A stretch of DNA of 36,727 nt from an uncultured Bacteroidota bacterium. GTDB taxonomy: Bacteria > Bacteroidota > Bacteroidia > Chitinophagales > Chitinophagaceae. Positions 25,839 to 33,424 of this stretch are shown in pieces. The stretch lies in contig CAIYKV010000135.1 of assembly GCA_903926855.1 (NCBI GenBank), positions 1 through 36,727 of the forward strand. The letters run 5' to 3'. Below the pieces are notes generated by a model that searched no databases, had not been told where the DNA came from, and worked only from the letters and a program-made list of their open reading frames with translations. The first letter of the stretch is position 1; every line of letters starts with the position of its first letter. A program made the translations under genes and the position numbers.

Positions 25839-26195
25839 TTATTCTGCACCGGCATTCTGTTCTGTATCTGGTTTTCCCCAAACACGGCAGCGACTTCTCC
25901 ATTCCTGTTTTATTTTTTCCCTTTCTTCAGGAGTCATGGTATGCCATTTTTCATGCAATTCATGTTTCCAACCTCCTCCACGATGTCCACCCCATCTGCC
26001 TTTAAATCCACCAAACAGGATTTTGCTAAGTATCAGGATGCCCAATGCCTGCCAAAAGTTGATTAGTGATACGTGTAATACAGCTACCAGAATACTATTC
26101 CATAGACTCATCACAATAAAACCCAAAAGGGAGGTGATAGCTATGGCCAGGATGGTAAAACCGATAATTTTTTTAAACCAGAATTTCTTTTTCAT
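25839..26195 (-). CDS. Small membrane protein of the sigma factor operon
   Basis: A 118-residue protein. Two hydrophobic segments (IIGFTILAIAITSLLGFIVM, about 9-28; VAVLHVSLINFWQALGILIL, about 37-56) are followed by a Gly/His/Trp-rich stretch (LFGGFKGRWGGHRGGGWKHE) and a charged helix MTPEEREKIKQEWRSRC. Similar proteins follow ECF sigma genes in Bacteroidota as I recall, with no known activity; the tail recalls Spy/CpxP-type stress proteins in its MTPEER motif. A TTG at 26213 in the same frame would overlap the sigma stop; the ATG at 26195 is preferred because it directly precedes the basic KKKFWFKK start. Not a classical anti-sigma factor: no zinc-binding HxxxCxxC is seen. Confidence 0.75.
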   Translation of the reverse strand: MKKKFWFKKIIGFTILAIAITSLLGFIVMSLWNSILVAVLHVSLINFWQALGILILSKILFGGFKGRWGGHRGGGWKHELHEKWHTMTPEEREKIKQEWRSRCRVWGKPDTEQNAGAE

Positions 26196-26209
26196 TTTGT
26201 TTTTGTTAA

Positions 26210-26785
26210 TCAATTATTTAATAACTCATCCCGCAAAACCTGTAATCGTTCTCTCAAGTGTAGTACTGCATAGCGTTTGCGGCTGAGTAAGGTGTTAATC
26301 GTTTCACCGCTTTGTTCCGCGATGGTTTTAAATGGAATTCCTTCAATCTCGTTCAATATGAATACTTCCCGCTGGGCTGCCGGCAGCTCATCAAGGGCGG
26401 CATTCAACGCTTCCCAGAACAGGTTGCGCAGGTACTCTGTTTCGGGGTTATTTGAATCATCCAGAAACATTTCTGTCCAGTCGAACCTCGATTCACCATC
26501 AGCATCAGAATACATGTCTTCCAATAATTCAGGTTTGTGTTTTCTCTGGCGGTCAATGATCTTATTTCGGGTAACAGTAAACAACCAACTCGTTAATTGT
26601 TCAATGGGTTTGGTATTCCCTATGAATTGATAGAATACATCCTGCAGAATGTCTTCAGCGTCCGCCTCGTTGGTTACCCTTTTACGGATAAATCCCATCA
26701 GCCGTTTGCTGTATGTATTGATAACCTCGGTAATATTACTTTTACGGGCTTCAGCCATATTTGCTATCGTCAACACCTCGTTCAT
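26210..26785 (-). CDS. ECF-type RNA polymerase sigma factor
   Basis: A 191-residue sigma-70 family factor. Region 2 (about residues 20-90) shows RLMGFIRKRVTNEADAEDIL, QDVFYQFI and SWLFTVTRNKIIDRQRK; region 4 (about 125-180) shows AALDELPAAQREVFILNEIE, then GIPFKTIAEQSGETINTLLS and RKRYAVLHLRERL, a helix-turn-helix that reads -35 elements. Regions 1 and 3 are absent, as in ECF factors. It heads a three-gene leftward operon with a small membrane protein and an HMA-like protein, so its signal may be envelope or metal stress. Divergent from the DUF72 gene. No ECF-type autoregulatory promoter is obvious upstream. Confidence 0.93.
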   Translation of the reverse strand: MNEVLTIANMAEARKSNITEVINTYSKRLMGFIRKRVTNEADAEDILQDVFYQFIGNTKPIEQLTSWLFTVTRNKIIDRQRKHKPELLEDMYSDADGESRFDWTEMFLDDSNNPETEYLRNLFWEALNAALDELPAAQREVFILNEIEGIPFKTIAEQSGETINTLLSRKRYAVLHLRERLQVLRDELLNN

Positions 26786-26910
26786 TAAATAGGTAGACGG
26801 GCGAAGTGTTGCTATATTTTAAGAAATTAGAAGTTTTTTGCCGGAAGCCCAGCCCCGGTTCGATTTTCTACCTATAACAGGTATTCTGCATTAATATACA
26901 GTATTTGCCG

Positions 26911-26941
26911 TTTAGGGTATAAGAATAAGCCAATAACTTTA
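26911..26941 (+). promoter_or_regulatory. Candidate promoter of the DUF72 gene
   Basis: TTTA at 26911-26914 and TAACTTTA at 26934-26941, 19 bases apart, each differ from the Bacteroidota consensus at one base. The ATG is 20 bases beyond. A weak but correctly spaced match. Confidence 0.3.
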
Positions 26942-26961
26942 CAATTGCCAAAATTAGCTTT

Positions 26962-27876
26962 ATGGAATTCGGACGGGTACCTAAATCGGAACTGGACAAT
27001 ATCAATTTTAAATTAGCTGCTGACCCTGCTTTTAATAAAACAATATTAACGGATAAAAGAGTAACCACTCCCAAAGTATATATTGGCTGTGCTAAATGGG
27101 GCAGAACGGAATGGGTAGGTAAAATATATCCCCCAAAAACGAAAGAAAAGGATTTTCTCGATCATTATGTGAAACATTATAATAGTATTGAATTAAATGC
27201 CACGCATTATAAAATATATGGCGCTACCGGAATAGCCAAATGGGCAGCCAAAGCAGGTGATAAAGATTTTCTGTTTTGTCCTAAGATGTACCAGGGAGTT
27301 ACCCATCGCGGAAGCCTCCTGAAAAAAGAATTTATTACCACTGAATTCCTTCGTGGTATTGTTGCATTTGAAAAACACCTGGGCCCTGTTTTTGTACAGG
27401 TGAGTGATTTGTTTACCCCTAAACGGAAAGAGGAATTGTTTATATTTTTGCGATCATTGCCTACCGATATGTCATTTTTTGTAGAGGTTCGTCACCCCGA
27501 TTGGTTCAGGATCCCTTCTGTGAGAGATGAGCTTACTGAATTTCTTCGTTCTGTAAATATGGGTATGGTGATTACGGATACAAGTGGCAGAAGAGATTGC
27601 GCACATATGTATCTTACCGTACCCAAAGCTTTTATCCGGTATGTGGGAAATAGTTTGCATCCAACAGATTATACCAGGGTGGATGATTGGATTGATCGTA
27701 TGAAATACTGGCTGGATAAAGGACTACAGGAGTTATATTTTTTTATGCATATGCATGATGAAGCCAAATCACCTGACCTAACGGTTTACTTGGTTGATAA
27801 ATTAAATGCGGTTTGTGGTTTGCAATTAACAAAGCCCCGGTTTATTGATCCGCCTCCCCCCGACCTTTTTAGCTGA
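26962..27876 (+). CDS. DUF72 (YecE-like) family protein
   Basis: A 304-residue cytoplasmic protein of the DUF72/YecE family, a TIM-barrel fold with no established biochemical role. Family marks are YIGCAKWGRTEWVGKIYPP, then YNSIELNATHYKIYG, then FLFCPKMYQGVTH, FFVEVRHPDWF and the late RYVGNSLHP and YFFMHMHDEAKSPDL. The N-terminal ~35 residues before the barrel are an extra segment. It converges on umuC with 13 bases between their stops. It may belong to a damage-response neighbourhood, but only by location. Confidence 0.9.
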   Translation: MEFGRVPKSELDNINFKLAADPAFNKTILTDKRVTTPKVYIGCAKWGRTEWVGKIYPPKTKEKDFLDHYVKHYNSIELNATHYKIYGATGIAKWAAKAGDKDFLFCPKMYQGVTHRGSLLKKEFITTEFLRGIVAFEKHLGPVFVQVSDLFTPKRKEELFIFLRSLPTDMSFFVEVRHPDWFRIPSVRDELTEFLRSVNMGMVITDTSGRRDCAHMYLTVPKAFIRYVGNSLHPTDYTRVDDWIDRMKYWLDKGLQELYFFMHMHDEAKSPDLTVYLVDKLNAVCGLQLTKPRFIDPPPPDLFS

Positions 27877-27889
27877 TTATGGTCAACGA

Positions 27890-29170
27890 TTATTTAATTT
27901 CAAATAATTCGTCCCAGCGGGTGGTATAACGGGGACTGCGAAGCTCCTGACGCATTTTCCAATCGCGGCTGGTGCCGGAAGCGGCGAATTTCAGTACATC
28001 ATCCCGCATAGCAAAGTTTACATTGTCGATCATGCTCATTAATAAACGGGATTTATTTTCAGCAGGCGGAGTAAACAGGTTTCCCTGAATGGAGGTATCG
28101 GGTACAATGCCACTTAGCATCACACCGGCTTTTTTATAAATTTTTCCTGATTCATATAACCGCTCCACAAGTGCTACTGCGGGCTTAATCAATTCATTTG
28201 TTGAAGAGCTGGCCTGTGGTAATACAACATAACTTCCAATACTGGGTCCGTGCCGGAACTTTGTGTTATGTGATTCTTCTTTGGGTACGATAAATACATT
28301 GATAATATTGGCAGCGCTGTATTGCCTTCTTAGCTTTTCTGCAGCACGTGAAGTATATGTAGCAATGGCTTCCTTGATATCTTTTAATTCCGTAACAGGG
28401 GACCCGAACATACGGGTGGTTGCGATCATTTTTTTATTGATTAGTTCTTCTTTCATTCCGATGCTCTCAATTCCCTTAAGTTCGCGAATCAGTCTTGACC
28501 CTGTTACACCACCCAGGTGTTTATTGGCCCAAACAATATCCTGTTTGCTGAGGTCATATGCTGTATTGATGTTATGCCTGCGTAATTTTTCGGCATACTG
28601 GTAGCCCACTCCCCAAATATCTTCTACCGGGGTTTTTTGTAAAGCCTGTTGTATTCTTCCGGGAGTATCCAGTACCAGTACTCCTTGAGTGGCTTCTTTG
28701 TGTTTTTTGGATAAGCGATTAGCGACCTTACTTAATACTTTGGTAGCAGCTACGCCAATCGATACCTTGATACCTGTCCATTGCTCTACAGTATCTTTGA
28801 GATATACTGCGAATGCCTGTAATTCATCAGGCTTTATATGCGAGAGATCGATAAAGCATTCATCTACTGAATATACTTCTACGGTACCGGGCGGTAGTAG
28901 CATGCGTAAAGTTTCCATTACGCGCCAACTCAGATCGCCATATAAATTATAGTTAGATGAAAAAGTAGCTACTCCATATTTTTCAATCAGCGGCTTTGCT
29001 TTGAAATAAGGGCCGGCCATGGCTACTCCTAATTTCTTTGCTTCATCGCTTCGGGATATGATGCACCCGTCATTATTGCTTAATACCACAACCGGTTTAT
29101 TCTGCAGTCGCGGCAGGAATAAGCGCTCGCATGAGCAGTAAAAGCTATTACAATCTACTATTGCTTTCAA
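27890..29170 (-). CDS. umuC: Y-family translesion DNA polymerase, UmuC type
   Basis: Low-fidelity polymerase that copies damaged DNA; with UmuD' it forms Pol V. Catalytic residues are D6 in AIVDCNSFY and D103-E104 in VYSVDECFID; Y11 is the steric gate. Finger, thumb (VEDIWGVGYQYAEKLRRHNI near 185-205) and little-finger regions are present, and the UmuC-specific tail runs to 426 residues. The start is TTG at 29170: an in-frame TAA lies two codons upstream and the conserved residues begin at position 2, so no ATG can serve (the next Met is at residue 51). A 128-base gap separates it from umuD, where E. coli has an overlap. Both the TTG and the gap suggest low or coupled translation. Confidence 0.93.
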   Translation of the reverse strand: MKAIVDCNSFYCSCERLFLPRLQNKPVVVLSNNDGCIISRSDEAKKLGVAMAGPYFKAKPLIEKYGVATFSSNYNLYGDLSWRVMETLRMLLPPGTVEVYSVDECFIDLSHIKPDELQAFAVYLKDTVEQWTGIKVSIGVAATKVLSKVANRLSKKHKEATQGVLVLDTPGRIQQALQKTPVEDIWGVGYQYAEKLRRHNINTAYDLSKQDIVWANKHLGGVTGSRLIRELKGIESIGMKEELINKKMIATTRMFGSPVTELKDIKEAIATYTSRAAEKLRRQYSAANIINVFIVPKEESHNTKFRHGPSIGSYVVLPQASSSTNELIKPAVALVERLYESGKIYKKAGVMLSGIVPDTSIQGNLFTPPAENKSRLLMSMIDNVNFAMRDDVLKFAASGTSRDWKMRQELRSPRYTTRWDELFEIK

Positions 29171-29298
29171 AAGTTATGGTTAAATGGTTGTACTCATTTA
29201 CGATTGCTCCTGCCATGTCAACTGTTCAGTATTGTGCAAAGCGTACAAGTGTGCGACGCAACAACTGCCTGATTTTGTTATGCTGCCGGGTATATCAT

Positions 29299-29730
29299 TT
29301 ATACTGTATGAATCGAATACACTACTACTCCCCAGGCAGCATAATTCGAAAACTCATCTACCTGAATATTGCCATATTTTTTATTTTCTGCTACTAGGGT
29401 AACGCCTTTTATATGCGTTTGCAAACGCCTTACCAAAAGTTCGCCATTGAGTATAGCAACAATGACCTTGCCGTTTACTGCTTTGATACTTCTGTCAACA
29501 ATTAGCACATCGCCACTATGAATTCCCGCTTCTATCATCGAATCGCTGTTCATCCGGAAAAAGAAAGTAGCAGGTTTATTGCGGATCAGTTGCTCGTTCA
29601 GGTCTATTCCACGTTCCATATAATCGTCGGCTGCGGCGCCAAAACCGCTGGCATTGGCATTGGGAATATCCCATTGTTTAAATTGTTTGGAGCCTTTATA
29701 GGCAGCCCCGTACCATTGTTCCCCATCCAT
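29299..29730 (-). CDS. umuD: UmuD-like S24-fold protein with Arg in place of the catalytic Lys
   Basis: Accessory subunit of Pol V that normally cuts itself when RecA is activated. Alignment by eye to E. coli UmuD is straightforward: cleavage region NASGFGAAADDYMERGIDLN (bond expected between S28 and G29), nucleophile S64 in MNSDSMIEAGIHSGD, and NGELLVRRLQ over E. coli DGEFTVKKLQ. The position of general-base Lys97 is Arg101 (codon AGG), and the next residue is also Arg, so self-cleavage may be lost or slowed. Length is 143 residues. No helix-turn-helix is present, so it is not LexA. It is divergent from the 2H phosphoesterase gene across a 72-base symmetrical promoter. Confidence 0.88.
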   Translation of the reverse strand: MDGEQWYGAAYKGSKQFKQWDIPNANASGFGAAADDYMERGIDLNEQLIRNKPATFFFRMNSDSMIEAGIHSGDVLIVDRSIKAVNGKVIVAILNGELLVRRLQTHIKGVTLVAENKKYGNIQVDEFSNYAAWGVVVYSIHTV

Positions 29731-29739
29731 AAAATATAT

Positions 29740-29793
29740 TTTGAAATGCTAAATTATTTAGTAAATTTATGCTAAAATAATTGTTACGCTAAA
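29740..29793. promoter_or_regulatory. Symmetrical divergent promoter with GCTAAA repeats between umuD and the 2H gene
   Basis: Rightwards, TTTG (29740-29743) and TAAATTTA (29762-29769) are 18 bases apart. TAAATTTA is its own reverse complement, so leftwards it is also a -7-like element, with TTTA (29793-29790) 20 bases away as -33. GCTAAA occurs three times in the same direction (29748, 29771, 29788), and CTAAAT-T-ATTTAG at 29749-29761 is a perfect 13-base palindrome. The layout suggests one operator controlling both directions, possibly the local SOS box; the protein that binds is unknown. Confidence 0.42.
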
Positions 29794-29802
29794 ATTTTAT
29801 TT

Positions 29803-30399
29803 ATGGAAACGGGTTTGGTACAAAACAAATTATTTACGACTCCGCAGGTAAACGGATTTTTCGAATATTTACTGGTGGTACACCCTGATGAAGCCGTGTA
29901 TGCAAAACTGATGGAAGAGAAGCAAGCTGTTTCTAACGAGTATCAGGCACCTGCTGCTATTAAAACAAAACCACATATTACCGTAGCTAATTTTTTAGCG
30001 AAAGAAGAAATGGAGCCTACCCTGATACGGTGGATGCATCGGATTATCAGTATGCAGAAAAGTTTTCGGGTAACGCTTGACCAATATAGTGGTTTTGCAC
30101 CTCACACCATTTACCTGCGTGTACAGGATCATGCTCCTTTTCAACAAATGGTAAAAGAGCTCAAAGTAATCGATCAATACGTAAATGGGTATGGATGCCC
30201 TGCTATGTATCTTAGTACAAAACCACATTTAACTGTAGTAAGAAATTTATCTGCGGGCATTTATGAGCAAATCATCAGCGCTTATGCAAAAAAGGATTTT
30301 CAAGCCTCCTTTGATGTACATCAAGTAATCCTGTTACGCAGACAACACCAGTTTGATCGTTGTAAACAGGTAAATGTATTTGGATTGCAGCCGGTATAG
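29803..30399 (+). CDS. 2H phosphoesterase (2'-5' RNA ligase-like) family protein
   Basis: A 198-residue LigT/2H-superfamily protein. Both catalytic HxTx motifs are present, KPHITVANF (H58, T60) and KPHLTVVRN (H142, T144), so an active cyclic-phosphodiesterase or RNA-end-processing enzyme is expected; the true substrate is unknown. The fold cues SFRVTLDQYSGFAPHTIYLRV and SFDVHQVILLRRQ are standard. It is transcribed divergently from umuD across a shared promoter and is followed after about 56 bases by a second, degenerate copy, then by a radical SAM gene on the same strand. The shared promoter hints at expression with the translesion polymerase. Confidence 0.85.
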   Translation: METGLVQNKLFTTPQVNGFFEYLLVVHPDEAVYAKLMEEKQAVSNEYQAPAAIKTKPHITVANFLAKEEMEPTLIRWMHRIISMQKSFRVTLDQYSGFAPHTIYLRVQDHAPFQQMVKELKVIDQYVNGYGCPAMYLSTKPHLTVVRNLSAGIYEQIISAYAKKDFQASFDVHQVILLRRQHQFDRCKQVNVFGLQPV

Positions 30400-30455
30400 T
30401 TTGGTCTTTGGATAGGGTACTTCACATTTGTTTTCGTTTGGTTATTGATTCATCT

Positions 30456-31061
30456 ATGCAACCTGATATAGCATTTTCCTGCCCGGTTTCTGAATACCTG
30501 CTGGTATTAGAGCCCATTGAACATTTGTGTGATGAGATCATGCGGGTAAAAAAATATTTTGGAGATACTTACGATTGTATTTCATCTGTTGCTGGTAAAC
30601 CCAATATTACCCTGGTTCGGTTTCAACAATATGATATGATGGAACCCCGTTTCTTACACCGCTTGCAATTAATAGCGGCAGAACAATCCTCCTTTCTGGT
30701 GGAATTGCATGATTTCGGTAGTTTTCCTTCTCATACCATTTTTCTCAATATAACTACCCAATCACAAATAATAGAACTCGTAAAATCTATTCGCCCAATA
30801 CAGCACCTGCTGAAAATGGGTAAGGAACTCAAACCCCATTTTATTACAGAGCCTTATATATGCATAGCCAGAAAATTATTACCCTGGCAATATGAAAAAG
30901 GCTGGCTTGAGTTAAGTCATACCCATTTTAGTGGTAGGTTTCTGGCAGATCATTTTTTATTGCTGCGGAAAAGGGAAGGAGAGAAAAAATATGAGCTGGT
31001 AAGAAAGTTCAAATTACTAAATAGAAAAATAAGCACCATACAGGGTGAATTATTTACCTGA
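30456..31061 (+). CDS. Degenerate 2H phosphoesterase-like paralogue
   Basis: A 201-residue paralogue of the preceding gene with the same layout (EYLLVLEP against EYLLVVHP; DFGSFPSHTIFLNITT against QYSGFAPHTIYLRV; LLLRK against ILLRR). Its two active-site motifs are altered: GKPNITLVRF has Asn50 where His58 stands in the first copy, and EPYICIARK has Tyr134 and Cys136 for His and Thr. It should be catalytically dead yet has kept an intact frame, suggesting a binding or regulatory role, perhaps as partner of the active copy. The frame is open to 30408, but ATG 30456 aligns with the start of the fold. A large near-palindrome begins 5 bases after its stop. Confidence 0.75.
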   Translation: MQPDIAFSCPVSEYLLVLEPIEHLCDEIMRVKKYFGDTYDCISSVAGKPNITLVRFQQYDMMEPRFLHRLQLIAAEQSSFLVELHDFGSFPSHTIFLNITTQSQIIELVKSIRPIQHLLKMGKELKPHFITEPYICIARKLLPWQYEKGWLELSHTHFSGRFLADHFLLLRKREGEKKYELVRKFKLLNRKISTIQGELFT

Positions 31062-31065
31062 TTCA

Positions 31066-31178
31066 ACTCACTCCGATGTTGCTGCGCTTGTCACCCCTCG
31101 CTGCTTCGCAAAGAGGGGATAAATTCCCCTCTCTATTCAATAGAGACGGATGACAAGCGCAGCAACGTCGGGGTGAGT
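31066..31178. repeat. 113-base near-palindromic element
   Basis: Arms at 31066-31093 (ACTCACTCCGATGTTGCTGC...) and 31151-31178 (...GCAACGTCGGGGTGAGT) are 28 bases each, matching at 26 positions; both mismatches become G-U pairs in RNA from the plus strand. Inside are CCCCTC (31094-31099) with GAGGGG (31113-31118), AGAGGGG (31112-31118) with CCCCTCT (31126-31132), and TCTCTA (31130-31135) with TAGAGA (31141-31146). The result is a cruciform or three-stem fold with GC-rich arms, unlike the AT-rich neighbours. It fits a non-autonomous palindromic repeat (MITE- or REP-like); no coding sequence or terminal duplication is clear. Confidence 0.7.
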
Positions 31179-31191
31179 AAAATAAAAAATT

Positions 31192-32268
31192 ATGGAAGAA
31201 ACACAAAACGAAAACACCAACCCCTACCTGAAAGGCCGGGGAGCACAGTTTAATCCGAAGAACCGATTCCTGAAAAATGAAAAAATACGGGAACAGATTG
31301 AAAGTATCGATGATTGGACAGAGCCCAATGTATCAACTGTTTATCTGGAAGATCATGCAAAGAGCATTGTGAATAAAGTGGACAGTCCCGATGTTGGCAT
31401 GTTTTACAGTATGAACCCTTACCAAGGATGCGAACATGGCTGTATTTATTGCTATGCAAGGAATGCGCATGAATATTGGGGATATAGTGCAGGACTTGAT
31501 TTTGAACGGAAAATCATTGTAAAAAAGAATGCACCGGAATTGTTGCGAAAATTTCTAATGAACAAAAAATGGGAATGTGTACCCATCAGTTTGAGCGGGA
31601 ACACTGATTGTTACCAACCTGCAGAAAAAAAATTCAGACTAACCAGGCAGATACTGGAAGTATGTAACGAGTTTAACCAGCCGGTAGGTATGATAACCAA
31701 AAATGCAGGAATACTCAGAGATATTCCTTTATTAAAGGAAATGGCAAAGAAAAAATTAGTGAGTGTATTGGTAAGCATTACTTCATTTAACGAAGATCTG
31801 AGAAGAGCGATGGAACCCAGAACCACCACGGCTGTACAAAGATTGCGTGTAATCAAAGAACTGAGTGAGGCAGGTGTGCGGATGGGTGTAATGCTGGGTC
31901 CCATGATACCCGGTTTAAATGAACATGAGATGCAAAGAATTATGGAGGCTGCCAGTGCCAATGGGGCTTGCTTCAGTGCCTATACTTTTATCAGGTTAAA
32001 TGGAGCGATTAAACTGATTTTTCATGATTGGCTGTATAAAAATTTCCCGGACAGAGCAGATAAGGTCTGGCACCTGATTGAAAACGGGCATGGCGGAAAA
32101 GTAAATGATAGTAGGTATGGTATTCGGATGAGAGGAGAAGGGCCTATATCAGAACTGGTTAGGCAACAATTTAAGAAATACAATAAAATATATAAACTGA
32201 ATGCGGAGAGATGGGAACTGGATTGCAGTCAATTTAGAAGACCGGGGGAACAGGGGGTTTTGTTTTGA
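31192..32268 (+). CDS. PA0069-family radical SAM protein
   Basis: A 358-residue radical S-adenosylmethionine protein with the cluster motif C80-x3-C84-x2-C87 in YQGCEHGCIYCYARNAHEYW. The PA0069 family is distantly related to spore photoproduct lyase (SplB) and its substrate is unknown. Other family marks are ISLSGNTDCYQPAEKKFRLT, then VGMITKNAGILRD, VSITSFNEDLRRAMEPRT and MLGPMIPGLNEHEM. The ATG at 31192 follows the near-palindrome by 13 bases, so that structure would sit in its mRNA leader or end the previous message. With UmuDC and the 2H pair nearby, a repair function is plausible but inferred from location and family. Confidence 0.9.
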   Translation: MEETQNENTNPYLKGRGAQFNPKNRFLKNEKIREQIESIDDWTEPNVSTVYLEDHAKSIVNKVDSPDVGMFYSMNPYQGCEHGCIYCYARNAHEYWGYSAGLDFERKIIVKKNAPELLRKFLMNKKWECVPISLSGNTDCYQPAEKKFRLTRQILEVCNEFNQPVGMITKNAGILRDIPLLKEMAKKKLVSVLVSITSFNEDLRRAMEPRTTTAVQRLRVIKELSEAGVRMGVMLGPMIPGLNEHEMQRIMEAASANGACFSAYTFIRLNGAIKLIFHDWLYKNFPDRADKVWHLIENGHGGKVNDSRYGIRMRGEGPISELVRQQFKKYNKIYKLNAERWELDCSQFRRPGEQGVLF

Positions 32269-32290
32269 ATATAAGAATATGTTTTGTAAA

Positions 32291-33424
32291 TTATTTTTGC
32301 AATACAATGGCTTCTGTTGTTACAGATTGTACAGTTTTGGTAATAGCTGGCTGGTTATTTTGTAAATGAATTGCTTTGGCTACACTATGATTACTTGTAA
32401 ATTTTTCCCCTAATAATAATGCGATGGTTGCGGCAGTTTGTTTCAAATAAATTTGATCAGCTGTTTTGATTTCACCCAATGGGGCGATGCCCGGACCCAG
32501 CATGGCCTGCCAGATATCTCCTGACCCTTTTACAAAAAGATTATGTGCATACCAGGAGGTTGGTTTTTTGCCCCTGCCATGATCGGTTGTGATGATAAAA
32601 CTGGTATTGTCTTTGTAAAATGGGTCTGTTTGAACATAGTACCATAGTTCAGCAATCATCTTATCTACATTGTTTGCCTGCTCAAGGTATTGATCATATT
32701 TACCCTGGTGAGCAAATTCATCAGTTTCACCAAGACCTAACATAACAACCCGCGGATGATTTGTTTCTATATATTCTTTGGCACTAAGAAAAGTTAGCTG
32801 GTCATAGCGACAATGTGTTTTTTGCTTTATATCTGCCTGTACCTGGTTGATATAAATATCGGTACTATCTTCTTCTCTAACCGCTTCATATCCACTGTTA
32901 ATTTGCAGGGCATTTCTGTTTTCATTTAGAATATACGGAAAGATATTCCAGGAACTAAAAGCCACTACTTTCCCGGCATATTCAGGCTGGGTATTCAAAT
33001 ATTCAAGGATATTAATATTCTCATTAAATCTGGGAGTATTGGGAATTAATTTGGGATCGGGGTAACCTGTCAGCATTTCATTATATCCCGGATAGGAGAT
33101 TTTATAAAAATTACTCACATTCATTTTATTCTCATAATTCCGGTTTCCGATGAGCTGCCCTTTCTTTGCAATTACATTCCAAAAAAAAGGCATTAATTTC
33201 TGCCTGCGTAATTCAGCAGTGCTGGCACCATATAAATCCTGCATCAATGCTGTATCCTTAACAAATTTTAGGTTATGTATCAAAGCAGTATCTGCGCCGT
33301 TAAATACTTCCTGCCAGCGGAATCCATCTGTAGTAATCAGGAATAAGTTCTTTGCCAGAGCGGGTCTTTGCGAAAAGACAGAAAAAGAGATCAATATAAA
33401 TAATGCAAAAAGAGTGGTTTTCAC
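32291..33424 (-). CDS. Secreted alkaline-phosphatase-superfamily hydrolase
   Basis: A 377-residue enzyme with a signal peptide (about 1-19, ending VFSQ). Metal-binding and catalytic landmarks of the phosphodiesterase/phosphatase fold are visible: D33 in ITTDGFRWQEV, the likely nucleophile S110 in KISYPGYNEMLTG, a GETDEFAHQG segment near 235 with Asp and His ligands, and ITTDHGRG near 279-286. This resembles the nucleotide pyrophosphatase/phosphoglyceromutase-like branch; the substrate is not identifiable. It probably acts in the periplasm. It converges on the radical SAM gene (22-base gap) and lies 116 bases downstream of the DUF3570 gene on the same strand. Confidence 0.85.
   Translation of the reverse strand: MKTTLFALFILISFSVFSQRPALAKNLFLITTDGFRWQEVFNGADTALIHNLKFVKDTALMQDLYGASTAELRRQKLMPFFWNVIAKKGQLIGNRNYENKMNVSNFYKISYPGYNEMLTGYPDPKLIPNTPRFNENINILEYLNTQPEYAGKVVAFSSWNIFPYILNENRNALQINSGYEAVREEDSTDIYINQVQADIKQKTHCRYDQLTFLSAKEYIETNHPRVVMLGLGETDEFAHQGKYDQYLEQANNVDKMIAELWYYVQTDPFYKDNTSFIITTDHGRGKKPTSWYAHNLFVKGSGDIWQAMLGPGIAPLGEIKTADQIYLKQTAATIALLLGEKFTSNHSVAKAIHLQNNQPAITKTVQSVTTEAIVLQK

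Noticed and set aside
29148..29216. 22-codon frame in the umuD-umuC gap as a separate gene
   Set aside because: Too short and without family resemblance; kept only as a possible coupling device in the umuC start finding.
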